Assembly: GCA_945872875.1 (NCBI GenBank)
Contig: CAMCBB010000010.1
Location: 1-28,224 of the forward strand
Direction of reading: 5' to 3'
From: Flavobacterium psychrophilum
GTDB taxonomy: Bacteria; Bacteroidota; Bacteroidia; Flavobacteriales; Flavobacteriaceae
Length of the DNA: 28,224 nucleotides
A model generated the notes under the pieces. It was not told the DNA's origin and did no database searches. It worked only from the letters and a program-made list of their open reading frames with translations. Both the position numbers and the translations under genes were made by a program. Shown piece by piece: positions 24,899-28,224 of this stretch (positions are counted from its first letter, which is position 1; every line of letters starts with the position of its first letter).

Positions 24899-24924
24899 AC
24901 AACCTACCTCAAAATTAATTTAAA

Positions 24925-26598
24925 ATGTCAAATTTCCCATCCGATATTGAAATAGCGCAAAGCGCAACTTTACAACACATTCGTGCAATTGCAGAAAAAA
25001 TTAACATCACCGAAGACGATTTAGAATACTACGGAAAGTATAAGGCCAAGTTACCTTTAGAGCTACAAGAAGAAAAGCCAAAAGGAAAATTAATCTTGGT
25101 TTCGGCACTTTCGCCAACAAAATACGGTGAAGGCAAAACCACCATGTCTATTGGTTTGACAGATGGCTTAAATTATATCGGTAAAAAAGCGATTGCCGCA
25201 TTGCGCGAGCCTTCGCTGGGACCTGTTTTTGGAATGAAAGGTGGTGCTGCTGGAGGTGGTTATGCTCAAGTGGTTCCAATGGAGGATATAAATTTGCATT
25301 TTACGGGTGATTTTTCGGCTATTGAAAAAGCCAATAATTTATTATCGGCGGTGATTGATAACAACCTACAAAATCCAAAATATTCGTTGAATTTAGATCC
25401 GAAATCTATTGCATGGAAACGAGTGATGGATATGAATGATAGGTCGTTGCGCCAAATAATAATTGGTGTAGGAGCCAAAGCCAACGGAACGATGCGTGAA
25501 GATGGTTTTAATATTACACCTGCTTCTGAGGTGATGGCGATTTTATGTCTTTCTAAAGATATGGAAGACCTAAAATTGCGCTTAGGAAATATATTTGTTG
25601 GAAAAACCTTTGATGGAAAAGCCATTTTTGCCCGCGATTTGAATGTGGTAGGAGCCATGGCTGTTTTACTTAAAGATGCTTTGAAACCTAATTTAGTGCA
25701 AACCCTTGAAGGGAATCCGGCTATTTTGCACGGCGGACCATTTGCTAGTATTGCGCAAGGAACGAATACAGCGATAGCAACCAAAATGGGTCTTTCATTG
25801 GGTGATTATGTCGTGACCGAAGCAGGATTCGGAGCTGACTTAGGTGCCGAAAAGTTTTTACATATTAAATGCGAACAATCCGGATTGAAGCCCGATGCGG
25901 TAGTTTTAGTAGCTACCATTAGAGCAATAAAACACCATGCAGGTTTAAGTGCCGAAGAGTTTAAAACTGAAAATGTTCCTGCTATTGCCAAAGGATTTTG
26001 CAACCTTGAAAAGCATATCGAAAACATGCAGAAGTTTGGGTTGAATCCTGTGGTGTGTATCAACGCATTTCCAGATGATACCGAAGCCGAATATGCGGCT
26101 CTAAAAGCCTTGTGTTTAACGAAAGGGGTGACCGCTATTGTGAGCACGGCATTTTCTGTTGGAGGAAAAGGATCGGCGGAATTGGCAACGCAAGTAATTA
26201 CTGAAATTGAAAATAGCAAAGCCAATTACAAGCCTTTATATCAAAAAGAAGATTCGATAGAACATAAAATAATTACTGTTGCAAAAGAGATTTATGGTGC
26301 TTCGGCAGTGGAGTTTTCGCCTAAATCAAAAACGCAATTAAAAATGATTAATGAGTTAGGGTTTGGTGATTTTTCGGTTTGTATGGCCAAAACTCCAGCC
26401 AGTTTTTCGGATAATGAAAAGTTAATTGGTCGCCCAACCGATTTTGTGATTACCGTTCGAGAATTTGAAATTGCCAGTGGTGCTCGCTTTATTGTGCCGC
26501 TACTTGGCGACGTAATGCGCATGCCTGGTTTACCAGCGGTTCCTAATGCAGAACGAATTGATATTGACGCAGATGGTAAAATTATTGGTTTGTCTTAG
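24925..26598 (+). CDS. fhs: Formate-tetrahydrofolate ligase
   Basis: 557 residues, typical of bacterial Fhs. The ATP-binding loop is LSPTKYGEGKTTMSIGL (62-78). Family signatures follow: ALREPSLGPVFGMKGGAAGGGYAQVVPMEDINLHFTGD in the first third, then VTEAGFGADLGAEKF and PPGLPAVPNAERIDID-like MPGLPAVPNAERIDID at the C-terminus. It makes 10-formyl-tetrahydrofolate from formate, THF and ATP, feeding purine and formyl-methionine synthesis. It fits the one-carbon theme with serA, serC and folE but is a separate unit. It starts after an A-rich leader and is followed by a structured intergenic element. Confidence 0.97.
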   Translation: MSNFPSDIEIAQSATLQHIRAIAEKINITEDDLEYYGKYKAKLPLELQEEKPKGKLILVSALSPTKYGEGKTTMSIGLTDGLNYIGKKAIAALREPSLGPVFGMKGGAAGGGYAQVVPMEDINLHFTGDFSAIEKANNLLSAVIDNNLQNPKYSLNLDPKSIAWKRVMDMNDRSLRQIIIGVGAKANGTMREDGFNITPASEVMAILCLSKDMEDLKLRLGNIFVGKTFDGKAIFARDLNVVGAMAVLLKDALKPNLVQTLEGNPAILHGGPFASIAQGTNTAIATKMGLSLGDYVVTEAGFGADLGAEKFLHIKCEQSGLKPDAVVLVATIRAIKHHAGLSAEEFKTENVPAIAKGFCNLEKHIENMQKFGLNPVVCINAFPDDTEAEYAALKALCLTKGVTAIVSTAFSVGGKGSAELATQVITEIENSKANYKPLYQKEDSIEHKIITVAKEIYGASAVEFSPKSKTQLKMINELGFGDFSVCMAKTPASFSDNEKLIGRPTDFVITVREFEIASGARFIVPLLGDVMRMPGLPAVPNAERIDIDADGKIIGLS

Positions 26599-26629
26599 AA
26601 TTAATATTTTAAAAATACAATGCTTACTA

Positions 26630-26735
26630 TTTAGCCCCGATAGTAATGAAAACAAAAATGTCCCGATAGTTTCGGGACATTTTTTGTTGTAATGAATAGC
26701 GGGAAATACCATTGCGGATAAGTCCCAAATGTTTC
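26630..26735 (+). ncRNA. Candidate structured Flavobacterium intergenic element containing a bidirectional terminator
   Basis: Between fhs and terC lies TTTAGCCCCGATAGTAATG (26630-26648), a hairpin, then AATGAATAGCGGGAAATACC near 26691-26710. I recall elements of the form AGCCCCGATAG...hairpin...ATAGCGGGAAATAG scattered through Flavobacterium genomes; the Rfam motif Flavo-1 may be the same thing. The left ATTT..CCC can pair with the right GGGAAAT to close the structure. The central hairpin is AAAAATGTCCCGA (26654-26666) with TCGGGACATTTTT (26672-26684) around TAGTT, followed by extra Ts, and can stop transcription on both strands. Strand assignment follows the arrangement I remember and is uncertain. 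Confidence 0.5.
26654..26685. terminator. Bidirectional terminator between fhs and terC
   Basis: A perfect 13-bp stem (26654-26666 with 26672-26684, loop TAGTT) has an A-run before and a T-run after, so it can end fhs (+) and the terC operon (-). It lies 55 bp after fhs and 55 bp after terC. Confidence 0.88.
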
Positions 26736-26739
26736 GCTA

Positions 26740-27600
26740 CTAATTATTAATATCGGTATCTTTTAGATTGTCATCCTTGATTTCGTTGTTGTGTAGCTGA
26801 ACAGGTTTGCTGTTTTTGCGCACTTTGATGTTGAGAAATTCCACAAACAAAGAGAAGAAAATAGCAAAATACAAATAGCCTTTCGGGATGCTGGTAACCT
26901 CTACATCGTTGCCAAAACGGAAGTGTGCCAAGTGCGAACCTTCGGCAAGCAACATCACTCCAATTAAGATTAGGAAGGACAATCCAAGGATTTGAATGGT
27001 TGGGTGCTCGTTAACGAATTTAGAAACGGGTCCTGCAAAAATCATCATAATTGCTATTGAAATTACTACCGATAAAATCATAATCTCTATAGCGCCTGTT
27101 GGACCAAATCCACCTTCTGCTGGGCTTTTCATGCTAATCATTCCGATTGCAGTTAAAATACTATCAAATGAAAAGACAATGTTTAATAAGGCAATTTGGA
27201 TAATGGCATTGGATAGGCCAGAGGCCGATTTTCCTTTGGTTCCTTCTTCTTCGCCTTCCATTTTGTGGTGAATTTCAGAAACCGATTTATATAATAAAAA
27301 CAAGCCTCCACCAAAAATAATCAAACTCTGACCGGTTACATGGGCTTCAAAAAATCCAAAGTTGACATGGAATAAGGTTTCCTGCAAACTCAGTACCCAA
27401 GTGATTCCAAACAACAATATGATTCGGAAAACCATAGCAAGTGCCAAACCTATTTTTCGTGCTTTGGGTTGTTCTTTTTCTGGAAGTTTCCCTGAAACAA
27501 TAGATAAAAAAACAATATTATCTATTCCTAAAATGATTTCTAGGAAAGTAAGTGTAAGTAGCGCTACCCAGGCATTTGGGTTGGAAATTAATTCTGTCAT
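26740..27600 (-). CDS. TerC family integral membrane protein
   Basis: 286 residues with about seven hydrophobic helices. The family signatures are LEIILGIDNIVFLSIVSGKL (20-39), with D27 in the membrane, and IVFSFDSILTAIGMI (141-155), with D146; these acidic residues are thought to bind metal. A charged cytoplasmic loop (HHKMEGEEEGTKGKS, about 111-125) separates the halves and the tail is hydrophilic. TerC/Alx proteins are linked to tellurite resistance by name and to manganese export or metal loading of exported proteins by experiment. No other ter genes are nearby. It is the last gene of a minus-strand run with a small lipoprotein and a DUF6095 gene. Confidence 0.92.
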   Translation of the reverse strand: MTELISNPNAWVALLTLTFLEIILGIDNIVFLSIVSGKLPEKEQPKARKIGLALAMVFRIILLFGITWVLSLQETLFHVNFGFFEAHVTGQSLIIFGGGLFLLYKSVSEIHHKMEGEEEGTKGKSASGLSNAIIQIALLNIVFSFDSILTAIGMISMKSPAEGGFGPTGAIEIMILSVVISIAIMMIFAGPVSKFVNEHPTIQILGLSFLILIGVMLLAEGSHLAHFRFGNDVEVTSIPKGYLYFAIFFSLFVEFLNIKVRKNSKPVQLHNNEIKDDNLKDTDINN

Positions 27601-27638
27601 GAGTTTTATTTGAAAATGTATAAAGTAGTTTTACGAGA

Positions 27639-28010
27639 TTAATTGGTTTTTGTTACAGTTCCCATTTGTTTTTTTGATTCTCCAACAAACGAATATTCAA
27701 AAGTATAGCTTTTGCCTTTGGTAGAAAGAATTCGCATGCTAATAGCTTTTTTCTCTGCTCTATTTCGAGGCTTTAGTTTTTGAAGAATAAATTCGTAGTC
27801 GTTTACCCAACGAACCGAAGCGGTATCTGTTCTTTCGTGATAGGTTTCTATTTGAAGGTTTTCTGTTCTTGTGAACAAAGTAATTTCTTTTTTGCCATTT
27901 ACAACTTGTTCAAATCGAAAGGTTCCTGTTTTAAATTCTTTTGGATTGCATTCCACTTGCTTTTGGCAGGAAAAAAGAGAAAGGGTTAAAAGAAATAGAA
28001 GTTTTTTCAT
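27639..28010 (-). CDS. Small lipoprotein of unknown function
   Basis: 123 residues from the ATG at 28010. A lipoprotein signal is clear: MKKLLFLLTLSLFSC, with the lipobox LFSC and C15 as the lipidated residue. An upstream in-frame start (28037) would add nine residues overlapping the previous gene and spoil the signal peptide, so I reject it. The mature part is a predicted beta-rich domain with many K, R, E and T residues and no known catalytic motif. Similar flavobacterial proteins have, as I recall, been labelled DNA topoisomerase IV in databases, which this sequence does not support. It starts 4 bp after the DUF6095 stop and precedes terC by 38 bp. Confidence 0.8.
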   Translation of the reverse strand: MKKLLFLLTLSLFSCQKQVECNPKEFKTGTFRFEQVVNGKKEITLFTRTENLQIETYHERTDTASVRWVNDYEFILQKLKPRNRAEKKAISMRILSTKGKSYTFEYSFVGESKKQMGTVTKTN

Positions 28011-28014
28011 AAGG

Positions 28015-28224
28015 TTATTTATCATTGAATAAAGCATCGGTCATTGTTTTTAATCCTTTAAACGCTAAAAAAACAGAAGTGATACAAATGGCACAACCAA
28101 TAACTAAAACCAAATAATGCCAGTTGTTTTGTTTGTTCATTAATGCGTTGTAAAAAACACTTGGTCCCAAAAACATTAAGGGTAAGGCTCCGAAAAGGTA
28201 TTTTATTCCTTTTGCTAATAATTC
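28015..28224 (-). CDS. DUF6095 family membrane protein (N-terminus outside window)
   Basis: 69 codons are visible, ending with TAA at 28015-28017; the frame runs open to the window edge, so the start is missing, probably by only a few residues. The sequence begins ELLAKGIKYLFGALPLMFLG and has two hydrophobic helices, about 8-27 and 38-58 of the visible part, then FKGLKTMTDALFNDK. I recognise this as DUF6095, a family of about 75-residue two-helix proteins common in Flavobacteriaceae with no known role. It lies 4 bp ahead of the lipoprotein gene and is likely translated from the same mRNA. Confidence 0.75.
   Translation of the reverse strand, partial: ELLAKGIKYLFGALPLMFLGPSVFYNALMNKQNNWHYLVLVIGCAICITSVFLAFKGLKTMTDALFNDK

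Noticed and set aside
25266..25784. 172-codon open frame antisense to fhs
   Set aside because: It is a codon-usage shadow of fhs with low-complexity translation and no family features.
26740..27600. Tellurite resistance locus
   Set aside because: Only a TerC-family gene is present, without terA, terB, terD or terE, so a resistance cluster is not supported.
28011..28037. Upstream in-frame start (28037) for the lipoprotein
   Set aside because: It would overlap the DUF6095 coding end and place nine extra residues before a well-formed lipoprotein signal peptide.

Overview
The window looks like a stretch of core chromosome from a Flavobacterium-like member of the Bacteroidota (family Flavobacteriaceae). 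The DNA is AT-rich. Start codons follow A-rich leaders rather than Shine-Dalgarno sequences. Several leaders carry the Bacteroidota promoter signature (TTG, about 19-20 bp, TAnnTTTG). Many products are of types I associate with this group: WbqC, DUF5683, DUF6095, DUF6787, a very long LepB with a DUF5684-like N-terminus, split methylmalonyl-CoA mutase, and Bacteroidota-type ParE/ParC. I see no rRNA, tRNA, CRISPR array, insertion sequence or prophage, and no gene-free gap over 300 bp (the largest, about 244 bp, lies upstream of parE).

Layout. 1-1267 (+): the tail of a rhomboid-type protein, then a membrane-anchored endonuclease/exonuclease/phosphatase-fold protein. 1268-6502 (-): a tightly packed run read parA, parB, DUF5683, dapB, lepB, wbqC. 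6616-11093 (-): mutA-mutB (methylmalonyl-CoA mutase) followed, after a terminator, by a 2,4-dienoyl-CoA-reductase-like SDR. 11240-13725 (-): lolD, a TIGR02757 protein, udk and an FtsB/DivIC-like division protein. 13878-14549 (+): folE, convergent with a small DUF6787 membrane protein through a shared bidirectional terminator that lies partly in coding sequence. 15012-17085 (-): serC-serA. 17228-18777: an acyl-CoA reductase (-) divergent from an 8-Fe ferredoxin (+). 18918-26598 (+): ychF, parE-parC (topoisomerase IV) and fhs, each unit closed by a strong intrinsic terminator. 26740-28224 (-): a DUF6095 protein (cut by the window edge), a small lipoprotein and a TerC-family membrane protein.

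Functionally the window combines chromosome segregation and decatenation (ParAB, topoisomerase IV), cell division, envelope and protein export (LepB, LolD, DapB for diaminopimelate/lysine), one-carbon and serine metabolism (SerA, SerC, Fhs, FolE), propionate/odd-chain and unsaturated fatty acid catabolism (MutAB, DECR-like SDR), and nucleotide salvage (Udk).

I did not find a clear new defence or mobile system. The most unusual signals are non-coding or genus-specific: a structured intergenic element downstream of fhs that resembles a repeat common in Flavobacterium; a REP-like GAGGAGCGAAGC motif between serC and serA; a face-to-face pair of -7 boxes between the acyl-CoA reductase and ferredoxin genes; and an Ala-Ser swap in the quinolone-contact region of ParC.
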